64,000 nucleotides of DNA from an uncultured Hyphomicrobiales bacterium (GTDB lineage: Bacteria; Pseudomonadota; Alphaproteobacteria; Rhizobiales; Xanthobacteraceae), in assembly GCA_903878085.1 (NCBI GenBank), contig CAIRGJ010000002.1, positions 1 through 64,000 of the forward strand, read 5' to 3'. Each line of letters begins with the position of its first letter. Positions within the stretch are counted from its first letter, which is position 1. Below are positions 1 through 10,653 of the stretch, one piece after another. Made by a program: the position numbers and the translations under genes. Under the pieces are notes generated by a model that was given only the letters and a program-made list of their open reading frames with translations, had not been told where the DNA came from and did no database searches.

Positions 1-1721
<1,721 letters not shown>

Positions 1722-1876
1722 CGGAACTCCTCCCAGCCCACTCTACGCCGCGGGCGCTTATTGGCGCGTTGTTACACCTATTATGCGACGGCATCGTCGC
1801 GCGCGACAAGGCGGCGGCCTCACACTTTGGTCGTGGGTCGGATTGAGAAATATCAAGGCGGGCGGGAATTTAGGGC

Positions 1877-2308
1877 CTAACGGCCCCACCAGCCGAGGAT
1901 GCCGCCGATGATGGCGAGAACGCCGAGCCAATGGCCAGCGTCGATCGCGGTCAGCGTCAACCTGCGGAACGCATAGGCATTATTGACCGCAACCGTAGTC
2001 AGCACGAAGCCGAACCAGCACATCACGCCCGAGAAAACCCCGGCCTGCAGTGAAAAAATACCGATATGGAACATGATGCCGGACAAGGCGGCCGCCATCG
2101 CCAGTTCGGCAACGAAGGACAGAATGAAAGGCGTGGCCTTGGCGGCGGTCGACTTGGTGGAGTTCTCAGCCTGGCACTGCTCAACGGTCTTGCCCTGGGC
2201 TTCGATCCATTTGCGCCCGAGCAGGCCGTAGTACACCGCGCCGAACAGCCATGCGGCGATTGTCGCGACGAGGACAGGCAGAACGGTCAGGTTTTGCAAT
2301 TGCGCCAT
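1877..2308 (-). CDS. DUF1761 family membrane protein
   Basis: Inner-membrane protein of 143 residues with four hydrophobic segments (about residues 9-30, 60-82, 89-111 and 126-141). The overall pattern and the early AAWLFGAVYYGLLG segment match the DUF1761 family, whose function is unknown. It is the last gene of a leftward run tsaD-gpsA-EVE-DUF1761; its ATG lies 11 nt after the stop of the EVE gene, so co-transcription is likely. No catalytic residues are apparent. Confidence 0.75.
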   Translation of the reverse strand: MAQLQNLTVLPVLVATIAAWLFGAVYYGLLGRKWIEAQGKTVEQCQAENSTKSTAAKATPFILSFVAELAMAAALSGIMFHIGIFSLQAGVFSGVMCWFGFVLTTVAVNNAYAFRRLTLTAIDAGHWLGVLAIIGGILGWWGR

Positions 2309-2319
2309 GGCCGCGCTCC

Positions 2320-2739
2320 CTATTTCAAGCCGCCCATCTTACTCACGATTGTCCACTCGGCGTCGGCGACCGGCGGCAGCGACAGCCGCGACTGCTTGAG
2401 CAGCGCCATCCCGGCGAGCTTCGGTTCGGCCTTGATGGCAGCGAGCGTCACCGGTTTCGGCATCGGCGCGACCGCCTTGACGTCGACGCAGACCCAGGGC
2501 TCACCGGCCGCCGCGGTCGGGTCGGCATAGGCCTCGCGGATCACCTCGACAATGCCGACGATCTCCTTGCCGACATTGGAGTGATAGAAAAAGCCGCGCT
2601 CGCCCTTTTTCATCTTCATCATATTGAGTTTGGCGGTGTGGTTGCGAATGCCGGTCCAGGCGGTGCCTTTGGCGCCGGCCTTGACTTGGCTGTCCCACGA
2701 CCAGGCATCGGGTTCGGACTTCAGCAGCCAATAAGCCAT
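2320..2739 (-). CDS. EVE domain-containing protein
   Basis: A 139-residue cytoplasmic protein made almost entirely of one EVE domain, a PUA-like fold that in studied relatives (human THYN1, bacterial YthZ-type proteins) recognises modified nucleic-acid bases. Visible hallmarks are the start MAYWLLKSEPDAWSWD, the WTGIRNHTAKLNM segment and GERGFFYHSN. The ATG is one nucleotide past the gpsA stop (TGA-c-ATG), indicating translational coupling. Lying in an operon with tsaD (t6A tRNA modification) suggests an RNA-related role; that is inference. Confidence 0.85.
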   Translation of the reverse strand: MAYWLLKSEPDAWSWDSQVKAGAKGTAWTGIRNHTAKLNMMKMKKGERGFFYHSNVGKEIVGIVEVIREAYADPTAAAGEPWVCVDVKAVAPMPKPVTLAAIKAEPKLAGMALLKQSRLSLPPVADAEWTIVSKMGGLK

Positions 2740-2740
2740 G

Positions 2741-3715
2741 TCATTCTTCCGACTTGATCGGCCGCGTCAGCAGCGACTCGATAGCCTGGTCCACGCTCAT
2801 CTCATTCGCCAGCACGGCGGCAATTGCCGCCGAGATCGGCATCTCGATATTTTTCGCGCGCGCCATTTCCAGCAGCACCGGCGCGGTGAAAGCGCCTTCG
2901 GCCAATTTGCCGTCGGGCGTCACGCCTTTGCCCAGCGCGACGCCGAACGAGAAGTTGCGCGATTGCGGGCTGGAGCAGGTCAGAATCAAATCGCCCAAGC
3001 CTGACAACCCGGTGAGCGTTTCCTGGCGTGCGCCGAACGCTTTGCCGAAGCGCATCATCTCGGCAAAGCCGCGCGTGGTCAGCGCCGCCGACGCGCTGGC
3101 GCCAAGGCCGCGGCCGGTGACGATGCCCGAGGCAATCGCCAACACATTCTTGACCGAACCGCCAACTTCGACGCCGCGCACGTCGGTCGAGTGATAGGGC
3201 CGGAAGGCGCCCGAGTTCATCGCGTGCGCCAGCGTCTTTGCGACGCCGGCCTCCGCCGCCGCGATCGTCACCGCCGTCGGCAGCCCGCGCGCCACGTCGG
3301 CGGCAAAACTCGGCCCCGACAGAATCGCCGGCACCGCATTGGGCGCGCATTCGGCAATGATCTCGGTCATGAATTTATGTGTGCCGTGCTCGATGCCTTT
3401 GGCGCAGGCGATCACTGGCGTGTTCGCGCTAAGCGTTTGCGCCAGCGACCTAATCACCGAGCGCATCGCCTGCGCCGGCACCACCAGCAGGATGGCTTCG
3501 GCGCGCGAAGCCTCGGCCAGCGCGCGGGTAATCTTGATGGATTCCTCGAGTTTCACGCCAGGGAGAAAGCGGCTTTCGCGCTTACTTGCGAGGTATTCTG
3601 CGTTGCCTTGGTCGAATTCCCACAGCGTCACGTCGCGGCCGGCGCGCGCACAGGTCTGCGCCAGCGCCGTGCCCCAGGCGCCGCCACCCAGCACGCTGAT
3701 ACGAGAGATGCTCAT
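2741..3715 (-). CDS. gpsA: Glycerol-3-phosphate dehydrogenase [NAD(P)+]
   Basis: Reduces dihydroxyacetone phosphate to sn-glycerol-3-phosphate, the backbone for phospholipid synthesis; soluble. The 324-residue length is standard. The N-terminal Rossmann motif [14 protein letters not shown] (residues 6-19) binds the nucleotide, the central KGIE segment is conserved, and the [13 protein letters not shown] stretch carries the catalytic lysine of the family. The ATG overlaps the tsaD stop as ATGA (3712-3715), so the two are translationally coupled; the EVE gene follows after one nucleotide. Confidence 0.96.
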   Translation of the reverse strand: MSISRISVLGGGAWGTALAQTCARAGRDVTLWEFDQGNAEYLASKRESRFLPGVKLEESIKITRALAEASRAEAILLVVPAQAMRSVIRSLAQTLSANTPVIACAKGIEHGTHKFMTEIIAECAPNAVPAILSGPSFAADVARGLPTAVTIAAAEAGVAKTLAHAMNSGAFRPYHSTDVRGVEVGGSVKNVLAIASGIVTGRGLGASASAALTTRGFAEMMRFGKAFGARQETLTGLSGLGDLILTCSSPQSRNFSFGVALGKGVTPDGKLAEGAFTAPVLLEMARAKNIEMPISAAIAAVLANEMSVDQAIESLLTRPIKSEE

Positions 3716-4782
3716 TTATACGCCGAGGTTTTGGGCGGTGCTTTGCTGGCGGCAATTTCGTCGAGCGGCCAGCGCGCGCGCGGCGCGACGTCGAGCGTAT
3801 CGGTCAGCCCTAACGCCAGCCGCTCGCAGCCGGCCCAGGCGATCATGGCGCCGTTGTCGGTGCATAGCTCTAATGGGGGTGCAACTAAGACACTGCCGAC
3901 TTCGAAGGCGAGGCGGTGCAGCACCTTGCGGATCGCTTGATTGGCGGCGACGCCGCCGGCCGCAACCAGCGCGCTCGGCGCGCCGTATTTGGCGCGGAAC
4001 ATACGCAGGCCGGCGCGCAACCGGTCGAGCACCACATCCACCACCGCTTGCTGGAACGACGCACATAAGTCGGCAACGTCCTGGTCGGACAGTGGCGCGA
4101 TTTTTTCGGCTTCGAGGCGAAGCGCGGTCTTTAAACCCGACAGTGAAAAATCGGCGTCCTTGCGGCCGTGCATCGGCCGCGGCAGCGCGAAGCGCTCGGC
4201 GTTGCCGCGCTCGGCTTCTTTCTCGACCTGCGGGCCGCCGGGATAGCCGAGGCCCAGAAGCTTCGCGGTCTTGTCGAAGGCCTCGCCGATGGCGTCGTCC
4301 ATGGTGGTGCCAAGCCGCACGTAATCGCCGACGCCGCGGATGGCGAGCACCTGGGTATGGCCGCCGGAGGCGAGGAACAGGCAATAGGGAAACGGCGTGG
4401 CGTCGGTCAGCCGCGCGGTGAGCGCGTGGGCTTCCAGGTGGTTGATCGCGATCAGCGGCTTGTTCTTGACCAGCGCAATGGCTTTCGCCGTGGTCAGGCC
4501 GACGATGACGCCGCCGATCAGCCCGGGCCCGGCGGCGGCGGCGATGCCGTCGAGCTCGTCATAGCTGCGCCCCGCCTCGTTCATGGCGCGGGTGATGATC
4601 ACATCGAGGGCCTCGACATGGGCGCGCGCCGCGATTTCGGGCACCACGCCGCCGAAAGCCGCGTGCTCGCTGACCTGCGACAGGATCACGTTGGACAGGA
4701 TTCGGCCGCGGCCGTCGTCTAAACGCTCGACCACCGCCGCCGCGGTTTCGTCGCAGGTCGTCTCGATGCCGAGGACGATCAT
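3712..4782 (-). CDS. tsaD: tRNA N6-adenosine threonylcarbamoyltransferase TsaD
   Basis: Transfers the threonylcarbamoyl group to A37 of ANN-decoding tRNAs (t6A), acting with TsaB and TsaE. The ATG at 4780-4782 begins [13 protein letters not shown], the canonical TsaD N-terminus, and has GGAG six nucleotides upstream; an in-frame ATG at 4803 would add seven atypical residues and is not preferred. The metal-binding NHLEAHAL motif, SGGHTQ and the [10 protein letters not shown] segment are present. Length of 356 aa is typical. It shares a short divergent intergenic region (4783-4849) with hemC and heads the leftward operon. Confidence 0.96.
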   Translation of the reverse strand: MIVLGIETTCDETAAAVVERLDDGRGRILSNVILSQVSEHAAFGGVVPEIAARAHVEALDVIITRAMNEAGRSYDELDGIAAAAGPGLIGGVIVGLTTAKAIALVKNKPLIAINHLEAHALTARLTDATPFPYCLFLASGGHTQVLAIRGVGDYVRLGTTMDDAIGEAFDKTAKLLGLGYPGGPQVEKEAERGNAERFALPRPMHGRKDADFSLSGLKTALRLEAEKIAPLSDQDVADLCASFQQAVVDVVLDRLRAGLRMFRAKYGAPSALVAAGGVAANQAIRKVLHRLAFEVGSVLVAPPLELCTDNGAMIAWAGCERLALGLTDTLDVAPRARWPLDEIAASKAPPKTSAYK

Positions 4783-4849
4783 TTCTGTCTCCGACCCTCC
4801 CAATTATAGGCAGGGTGCACTACAAGGTGGCCTAGCATCGAGACATAAT

Positions 4850-5779
4850 ATGACGCAATCCACCGCACCAATCTTGCGTATCGGCACGCGCGGCAGCCCG
4901 CTGGCCCTGTTTCAGGCACGGACGGTGCGCGCGCGGTTGGCAGGGGTGCTGGGTGTCGCCGAGGCGGCGATCGAGATCGTCATCATCCGCACCACCGGTG
5001 ACGCCATCCAGGATCGTCCGCTGGCGGACGCCGGCGGCAAGGGGCTGTTCACCAAGGAAATCGAAGAAGCCTTGCTGGACGGCCGCATCGATTTGGCCGT
5101 GCATTCGGCCAAGGACGTGCCGACGCTTCTGCCCGCCGGGCTGATGCTGGCGGCGTGCCTGGAGCGCGAAGATCCGCGCGACGTGTTCATCGGCCATAAA
5201 GCGGGCTCGCTCGCCGATCTGCCGCAGGGTGCGAGTCTCGGCACCACCTCGCCGCGCCGCCAAGCCATCGCCAAGCGCATCCGGCCCGACCTGCGCATCG
5301 TGCCGCTGCGCGGCAATGTCGAGACCCGATTGCGCAAGCTGGAAGCGGGCGACATGGACGCCACCATTCTCGCGCTCGCCGGCATGAAGCGGCTCGGGCT
5401 TGCGGCCCACGTCACCAAGATCATGGACGTGCATGAATTTCTCCCGGCCGCCGGGCAGGGCGTCATCGGCATCGAGATTCGCGAAAGCGACACGCGCACG
5501 CGCGAGCTTCTGGCCCGTATCGATCATGCCGCCACGTCAACCGCGCTGGCTTGCGAGCGTGCGTTTCTCGGCGTGCTCGACGGCTCGTGCAAGACGCCGA
5601 TCGGCGGCTACGCGGAAATAACCGGTGACACGATTCATCTGCGCGGCCTGCTCGCTCATCCGGATGGCGATCCTTCTCTCGCATACGAACTCCGCGGTCC
5701 GCTCGCCGACGCGGTCAAGATCGGCACCGAGGCCGGGCAATATATAAAACGCGAAGCTCCTTCCGGTCTGTTGGCTTGA
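4850..5779 (+). CDS. hemC: Hydroxymethylbilane synthase (porphobilinogen deaminase)
   Basis: Polymerises four porphobilinogens into hydroxymethylbilane in haem/tetrapyrrole synthesis. The 309-residue protein starts at ATG 4850; the frame is open far upstream but that part antisenses tsaD. Catalytic Asp lies in HSAKDVP (about D89), substrate-binding residues in GTTSPRRQA, and Cys247 in LDGSCKTPIGGYA holds the dipyrromethane cofactor. hemD begins 3 nt after the stop, so the pathway order hemC-hemD is one transcript. Confidence 0.97.
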   Translation: MTQSTAPILRIGTRGSPLALFQARTVRARLAGVLGVAEAAIEIVIIRTTGDAIQDRPLADAGGKGLFTKEIEEALLDGRIDLAVHSAKDVPTLLPAGLMLAACLEREDPRDVFIGHKAGSLADLPQGASLGTTSPRRQAIAKRIRPDLRIVPLRGNVETRLRKLEAGDMDATILALAGMKRLGLAAHVTKIMDVHEFLPAAGQGVIGIEIRESDTRTRELLARIDHAATSTALACERAFLGVLDGSCKTPIGGYAEITGDTIHLRGLLAHPDGDPSLAYELRGPLADAVKIGTEAGQYIKREAPSGLLA

Positions 5780-5782
5780 GCC

Positions 5783-6496
5783 ATGCGGGTCGTTCTCACC
5801 CGCCCGCAGGAAGACAGCGAACGCACCGCGACCGCATTGCGCGCGCGCGGCCATGAGGTGCTGATCGCGCCGCTGCTGCGGGTCGAGCCGGTCGATACCG
5901 AACTGCGCACCAATTGGGGTGCGGTCATTATCACCAGCGCCAACGCCGCGGCCGCGCTTGCGGCGCATCCGGCGCGCGAGCTGCTCACCAAGCTGCCGCT
6001 GTTCGCGGTCGGCAAGCGCAGCGCCGACGCTGCGCGGCAGGCCGGCTTTACCGAGATCACGATTGCAGGCGGCGACGTGCACGATCTGCTGCGGCTCGTG
6101 GTAGAGCGCCGCGCCGACGCCAAGGCGCCGGTGCTCTATCTCGCCGGTGAGGATCGTTCCGGCGATCTCATGGGCGATCTTGTCGTGCGTGGCATCGCCG
6201 CCGAACTGGCGGTGATCTATCGCGCCGCCACTGCGCCGTTCTCGGCGGCGCTGGTCGAGTCACTCAAGGCCGACGAGGTCGACGCGGTGCTGCATTTTTC
6301 CAAACGCAGCGCACAGAGCTACCTCGCGGGCGCGGCCGCCGCAGGTGTCGCCGATCTGGCGTTGGCGGTGCGGCATTTTTGCCTCTCCGCCCAGATCGCC
6401 GAACCGTTACGCGCCGCCGGGGCAAGCGGCATTGCGGTCGCCAAGCGCCCCGACGAGGCGGCGCTGCTGGAACTACTGGTGGCGGCGCAAGCTTGA
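5783..6496 (+). CDS. hemD: Uroporphyrinogen-III synthase
   Basis: Cyclises hydroxymethylbilane with inversion of ring D to uroporphyrinogen III. The sequence is poorly conserved across the family, but the start RVVLTRPQEDSERTA, the TSANA segment, the AVGKRSADAARQAGF stretch and the C-terminal AVAKRPDEAALLELL are typical, as is the 237-residue length. Position directly after hemC (3-nt gap) makes the assignment firm. Followed after 72 nt by the mitofilin-like gene. Confidence 0.92.
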   Translation: MRVVLTRPQEDSERTATALRARGHEVLIAPLLRVEPVDTELRTNWGAVIITSANAAAALAAHPARELLTKLPLFAVGKRSADAARQAGFTEITIAGGDVHDLLRLVVERRADAKAPVLYLAGEDRSGDLMGDLVVRGIAAELAVIYRAATAPFSAALVESLKADEVDAVLHFSKRSAQSYLAGAAAAGVADLALAVRHFCLSAQIAEPLRAAGASGIAVAKRPDEAALLELLVAAQA

Positions 6497-6568
6497 TTGA
6501 TTCGCCCGCCAGCGCCATTTGCGTTATTCCCTGCGAACGGGCGGGGCCGATTCGACGAGGATTTGCGC

Positions 6569-7882
6569 ATGGCAGATAAGCGCACAACGCCGGAGGCAGG
6601 CGCCGGCCGCCGCAAGCGCGCGGCGCCGACCATCGACCTCACCGCCCGCGAAGTGCCGCCCCCGGTTGCCGCCGCGAGCGAACCGCCAACGCCACCTCCG
6701 CCGGAACCGCCCGCCGCCGACCACGCCGTGCCGCCCGCGGACAAAAGCCCGCCCGGCGGCGATCCGTGGGCTTGGGTGAACGCCAATTTCAGCGGGCCGA
6801 TCCTGGCGGCCGGTCTTGCCGGCGCCGGCAGCGTGGCGCTGTTGCTGCTCGCGCTATGGCTGACCGGTCTGGTGCCGATCCGCTACGCCGGCTCTACCGC
6901 GACGCGCGCGCGCGTCGCCGCGCTCGAAATGGAAGTGCAGGCCCTGCAACATCGCCCCGCCGGTACGGTGGACACCAAAGCGATCGACACGCTCACCGAG
7001 CGGCTTGGAAAAATCGAACACACCATCGGCAGCCTTCCGGCGAGCGATCCCGGCAAAAATTCGGATTTGTCCGAGCGCGTCGCCGCCGCCGACAACGCCA
7101 TGAAGTCGCTGGGCGTCGCGCTCGCCGCGCTCAACCGCCGCAGCGACGGCATTGCCGCCGACGCGGCGCAGGCGCGCGAGCGTGCCGAAGCCGCGGAAAA
7201 GGCCGTGACGGAATTGCGCGGCAATGTTCAAGCCGCGCAAGACACGGCGAAGGCCGCGTCGCCGGTCCTATCGTCGGCAGATATTGATGCCTTGCAAAAA
7301 CGCATCGCCGGCCTCGAACAGTCCGCCAAAGCGGCTCGCGACGACATCGCCAAAACCGGCGCCGCCGACGCCGCGGCGCGGCTAGCCTTGAGCGCGGCGG
7401 CGTTGCGCGATGCGGCGCTCAGGGGTGCGCCGTTCGCGCCCGTGCTGGCGCAAGTCAAAGCGCTCGGCGCCGACGCGAAGAATTTGGCGCCGCTCGAACC
7501 GTTCGCGGCCATCGGCGTGCCGTCGGCCGCGGCGCTGGCGCAAGAGCTGCGTGCGTTGCTGCCGGGCATGATCAAGACATCGGGTGCGCAGGCGCCGAGC
7601 GGCGGTTTCCTCGATCGGTTGCAGGCCAATGCCGGCAATCTCGTTCGTGTCCGCCCGGTCGGCGCGCCGGCCGGCGACGACGCCTCGGCAGTCCTGGCGC
7701 GCGTCGAGATCGAGGCCGCCAATGCCGATATCGGGCGCGCGCTCGACGATCTCGGCAAGCTGCCGGAGGCGACGCGCGCCTCGGCGCAAAGCTGGATCGC
7801 GAAAGTTCAAGCGCGCCAGGTAGCGCTTGCGGCCGCGCAGGCGCTGGCGACCGAGACCGCCAGCGCGCTCGGTTCGAAGTGA
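6569..7882 (+). CDS. Mitofilin/Mic60-like inner-membrane protein (COG4223 type)
   Basis: A 437-residue protein anchored in the inner membrane, facing the periplasm. ATG at 6569 gives a Pro/Ala-rich cytoplasmic stretch (1-65), one membrane helix (about 75-100, GPILAAGLAGAGSVALLLLA), a long Ala-rich coiled coil (about 110-255) and a C-terminal mitofilin-type domain ending in short amphipathic helices. The hemC-hemD-X-hemY setting is where alphaproteobacterial Mic60 homologues, relatives of the mitochondrial crista-junction protein, are found. A membrane-bending role is inferred from the family and not visible in the sequence. Confidence 0.82.
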   Translation: MADKRTTPEAGAGRRKRAAPTIDLTAREVPPPVAAASEPPTPPPPEPPAADHAVPPADKSPPGGDPWAWVNANFSGPILAAGLAGAGSVALLLLALWLTGLVPIRYAGSTATRARVAALEMEVQALQHRPAGTVDTKAIDTLTERLGKIEHTIGSLPASDPGKNSDLSERVAAADNAMKSLGVALAALNRRSDGIAADAAQARERAEAAEKAVTELRGNVQAAQDTAKAASPVLSSADIDALQKRIAGLEQSAKAARDDIAKTGAADAAARLALSAAALRDAALRGAPFAPVLAQVKALGADAKNLAPLEPFAAIGVPSAAALAQELRALLPGMIKTSGAQAPSGGFLDRLQANAGNLVRVRPVGAPAGDDASAVLARVEIEAANADIGRALDDLGKLPEATRASAQSWIAKVQARQVALAAAQALATETASALGSK

Positions 7883-7889
7883 GGACACC

Positions 7890-9461
7890 ATGATCCGGGT
7901 CGTCCTGTTTCTGATCTCGGTCGCGATCGTCGCCGCCGGCTTTGTCTGGTTTGCCGACCGGCCTGGCGATGTCGCCATCACCTGGATGGGATACCGGGTC
8001 GAGACGTCGCTGATGGTGGCAGCGCTCGCGGTGGCGGCGCTGATTCTGGTCGTGATGTTCGTGTGGGCGATCCTGCGCGGCATTATTCGCTCGCCCGAGC
8101 AGGTGTCGCTGTTCTTCCGCCATCGCCGCGCCATGAAGGGCTATCTGGCGATCTCGCGCGGCTTGATCGCGATCGGCGCCGGCGACCTGCGCGTCGCCCG
8201 CAAATCCGCCGATGAAGCGGCGCGGCTGTCGCCGGGCGAACCCTTGGCTTTGCTGCTCGCGGCGCAGTCGGCGCAGATGGCCGGCGACCGCGGTACCGCC
8301 GAGCAGGCGTTCCGCGCCATGAGCACGCGCGCCGACACCAAACTGCTGGGGTTGCGCGGGCTTTATATCGAGGCGCAGCGCCGCAACGACCCCGCTGTCG
8401 CGCGGCGAGTCGCGCAGGAAGCGGCAAGGGTACAGCCGTCGCTCACCTGGGCCGGACAGGCTTTGCTCGACGGTCATTGTGCCGCCGCCGACTGGGCCGG
8501 CGCGCTGCTTGCGCTCGACCAGATGAAAGGCGGGCTCGATAAGGCCGATTACCGCCGCAAGCGCGCGGTGCTGCTGACGGCCCGCGCGCTGGCCTTGGAC
8601 GAGATCGATCGCGACACTTCCCGCGCCAACGCGCTGGAGGCGGTCAAACTGGCGCCCGATCTGGTGCCGGCGGCGGCTTTGACTGGCCGGCGGCTCGCCG
8701 AGGCCGGCGAAGCGCGCAAGGCCGGAAAGATCCTCACCGCGGCGTGGAAGCTCAATCCGCATCCCGATATTGCCGACGCCTATGCCAATCTGCGCTTCGG
8801 CGATACCGCGCGGGCACGGTTGACGCGGATGCAGACGCTCGCGGAAAAGCTGCCGGGCCAGCTTGAGGGCGCGCTCGCGGTGGCGCTCGCGGCGCTGGAA
8901 GCGCACGAATTCGGCGTGGCGCGCGCGGCGCTCGCGCCGCATCTGTCGGCGCCGACGCGGCGGGTCGCGACCTTGATGGCCCAGATCGAGGCGGCCGAGC
9001 ACGGCAACGAAGGCCGTGTCCGCGAGTGGATGGGCCGCGCCATGCGCGCCGCCGGCGATCCGGTGTGGACGGCGGATGGCGTGGTGTCGGATCGCTGGCT
9101 GCCGGTGTCGCCCAACGGGCGGCTCGACGGTTTTGCCTGGAAGTTGCCGCTGGCCGAACTCGGCGCCAGCCAGCCGGTGATCGAGTTCGCGGAAGCGCCA
9201 GCCGCTCCCATCGCGCCGGCGCCGCCCGAACCGGCGGCAAGGCCGGAGCTGGCCCCCGAATTGCCGGTCCGCAAGGTGGCGAAAGCCGCAGCGGCAGCAA
9301 AAGCCAAGCCGGTCGAAGCGGTGATTCCGCTGGTGCATGCGCCGGACGATCCGGGCCTCGATTCCGGCCTTAGTCCCGGGCTTGACCGCGATCCGGTGCC
9401 GGAATCGTCATCGCCGCCGGCCAAAGGCGCCTGGCAGCGGCTGCTTTGGCTGTTCCGGTAG
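7890..9461 (+). CDS. hemY: HemY-type membrane protein with TPR-like repeats
   Basis: 523-residue inner-membrane protein of the HemY N-terminal domain family, always linked to hemC/hemD in proteobacteria; its exact role near haem synthesis is unsettled. It has two membrane helices at the N-terminus (residues 3-22 and about 43-63), the family motif EQVSLFFRHRRAMKGY, then an Ala-rich helical-repeat region, and a Pro/Ala-rich low-complexity tail. ATG at 7890 lies 7 nt after the mitofilin stop. This is not the protoporphyrinogen oxidase also called HemY in Gram-positives. Confidence 0.88.
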   Translation: MIRVVLFLISVAIVAAGFVWFADRPGDVAITWMGYRVETSLMVAALAVAALILVVMFVWAILRGIIRSPEQVSLFFRHRRAMKGYLAISRGLIAIGAGDLRVARKSADEAARLSPGEPLALLLAAQSAQMAGDRGTAEQAFRAMSTRADTKLLGLRGLYIEAQRRNDPAVARRVAQEAARVQPSLTWAGQALLDGHCAAADWAGALLALDQMKGGLDKADYRRKRAVLLTARALALDEIDRDTSRANALEAVKLAPDLVPAAALTGRRLAEAGEARKAGKILTAAWKLNPHPDIADAYANLRFGDTARARLTRMQTLAEKLPGQLEGALAVALAALEAHEFGVARAALAPHLSAPTRRVATLMAQIEAAEHGNEGRVREWMGRAMRAAGDPVWTADGVVSDRWLPVSPNGRLDGFAWKLPLAELGASQPVIEFAEAPAAPIAPAPPEPAARPELAPELPVRKVAKAAAAAKAKPVEAVIPLVHAPDDPGLDSGLSPGLDRDPVPESSSPPAKGAWQRLLWLFR

Positions 9462-9534
9462 CGGCCGATAACCGCCGGGTGTATTGCTTGCCAAGGATGG
9501 CCCGCGCCGATAGTAGTGGCGCAGCTTTTTGACG

Positions 9535-9578
9535 CATGATCCGTTCCGAAAGCCGGGTTCCCCTTTTCGGGATCATAC
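9535..9578. repeat. Dispersed palindrome, CATGATCC...GGGATCAT family
   Basis: Imperfect inverted repeat of about 44 nt with ends CATGATCC and GGGATCATA and a core CCGAAAGCCGGGTTCCCCTTTTCGG. A second member lies at 29571-29619. It falls between hemY and tRNA-Thr. This family is common between genes in Rhizobiales genomes; function is unknown. Confidence 0.7.
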
Positions 9579-9581
9579 TTA

Positions 9582-9656
9582 GCCGACGTAGCTCAGTGGT
9601 AGAGCATCCGCTTCGTAAGCGGGTGGTCGGGGGTTCAAATCCCTCCGTCGGCACCA
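9582..9656 (+). tRNA. tRNA-Thr (anticodon CGT)
   Basis: Complete cloverleaf: acceptor stem GCCGACG pairs with CGTCGGC (9646-9652), D-arm GCTC...GAGC, anticodon loop TTCGTAA giving anticodon CGT (reads ACG, Thr), T-loop GGTTCAAATCC, discriminator A9653 and encoded CCA at 9654-9656. It reads the rightmost Thr codon of the ACN box, frequent in GC-rich genomes. Confidence 0.97.
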
Positions 9657-9741
9657 TCCCCCGCTTCGACGACGCCGAAAACTTGATATTTCCGGCCGGT
9701 TTCCACAAAAAAAGCCGCGCGTGCCTGGGGATATCGTGGTC

Positions 9742-9767
9742 CGCGAAAGATACCGTCACTTTTCGCG
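9742..9767. repeat. Inverted repeat upstream of ParA-like gene
   Basis: Perfect 7-bp arms CGCGAAA (9742-9748) and TTTCGCG (9761-9767) around a 12-nt spacer, 73 nt ahead of the first ParA-like ATPase gene. It could be an operator or a weak hairpin; nothing else supports a role. Confidence 0.35.
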
Positions 9768-9839
9768 ACAGATGGCGTAGTAAGGTGCCTTGAGGCCGCC
9801 ATATCGCGGCATTTTCATGCAGTCTCGTAGAGCGGTGCC

Positions 9840-10595
9840 ATGGCCAAACCAGCAGTGATTCTCGTCGGTGCGGATAAAGGCGGCGTCGGCAAAACCACCG
9901 TCGCCCGGACCTTGCTCGATTATTTCGGCGCCCATCAGACGGCGACGCGCGCCTTCGACACCGAGTCGCCGCGCGGCACGCTGAAGCGGTTCCATCCCAC
10001 CCTCACCGAAGTCGTGGACGTCACATCGATCCCCGACCAGATGAAGATTTTCGACACGCTCGGCAGCGCCGAAGCCAAAGTGACCGTGATCGACATCCGC
10101 GCCGGGCTGCTGTCGTCGACCTTGCAGGCGCTGAACGATATCGGCTTCATCGAGTCGGCCAAGAAGGGCCAGATCACCTTCGCCGTGTTCCACATTCTCG
10201 GGCCCTCGATCGCCTCGCTCGAGGAAATCGCCGAGACCTCGCGCTTCGTTGGCGACGCCAGCTACTTCCTGGTGAAGAACCACATCAACGACACCAATTT
10301 CTTCGAATGGGATCCGGCGACCTACGATTCCTATTTCAAGAAGATCAAGCGCGCCGAAGAGATCACCATCCCCAAGCTCAACGAGATGGCGTGCGAGCAG
10401 GTCGAAGTCGCCGGCGTTCCCTATGTTTCGTTCGTGGCCAACAAGAACGCCAAGGGCGATGCGGCCAATTATTCTTTCGTTCTGCGCGGCTACGTGCGCC
10501 ATTGGCTCGGCAATGTCTGGGGCGAGTTCGACCGCGTCAAGCTGGTCGATCTGGTCGCGCCGAAAATGGAAAGCAACGTTCGCCAGGCCGGCTAA
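9840..10595 (+). CDS. ParA/MinD-like P-loop ATPase of unknown role
   Basis: 251-residue soluble protein with a deviant Walker A, GADKGGVGKTT (residues 10-20), including the signature lysine of the ParA/MinD (SIMIBI) class, and a Walker-B-like VTVIDIRAG (about 80-88). After the N-terminal nucleotide-binding part it does not look like ParA, MinD, MipZ or NifH; there is no HTH and no amphipathic C-terminal helix. A second P-loop gene starts 58 nt downstream on the same strand; no parB or parS is nearby. Chromosome segregation is therefore not assumed. Confidence 0.75.
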   Translation: MAKPAVILVGADKGGVGKTTVARTLLDYFGAHQTATRAFDTESPRGTLKRFHPTLTEVVDVTSIPDQMKIFDTLGSAEAKVTVIDIRAGLLSSTLQALNDIGFIESAKKGQITFAVFHILGPSIASLEEIAETSRFVGDASYFLVKNHINDTNFFEWDPATYDSYFKKIKRAEEITIPKLNEMACEQVEVAGVPYVSFVANKNAKGDAANYSFVLRGYVRHWLGNVWGEFDRVKLVDLVAPKMESNVRQAG

Positions 10596-10653
10596 CGTCG
10601 CAGCCCGATCCTTCGCCTGTTGCGCTTGCGCGCGGGCGGCGTCCGGTAAACCG

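Noticed and set aside
4583-4849. 89-residue N-terminal extension of hemC
   Set aside because: It lies antisense to tsaD, and HemC normally begins near LRIGTRGSPLAL; ATG 4850 gives the standard length.
7572-9338. 588-codon open frame antisense to hemY and the mitofilin gene
   Set aside because: Arg/His/Gly-rich shadow of two well-supported genes.
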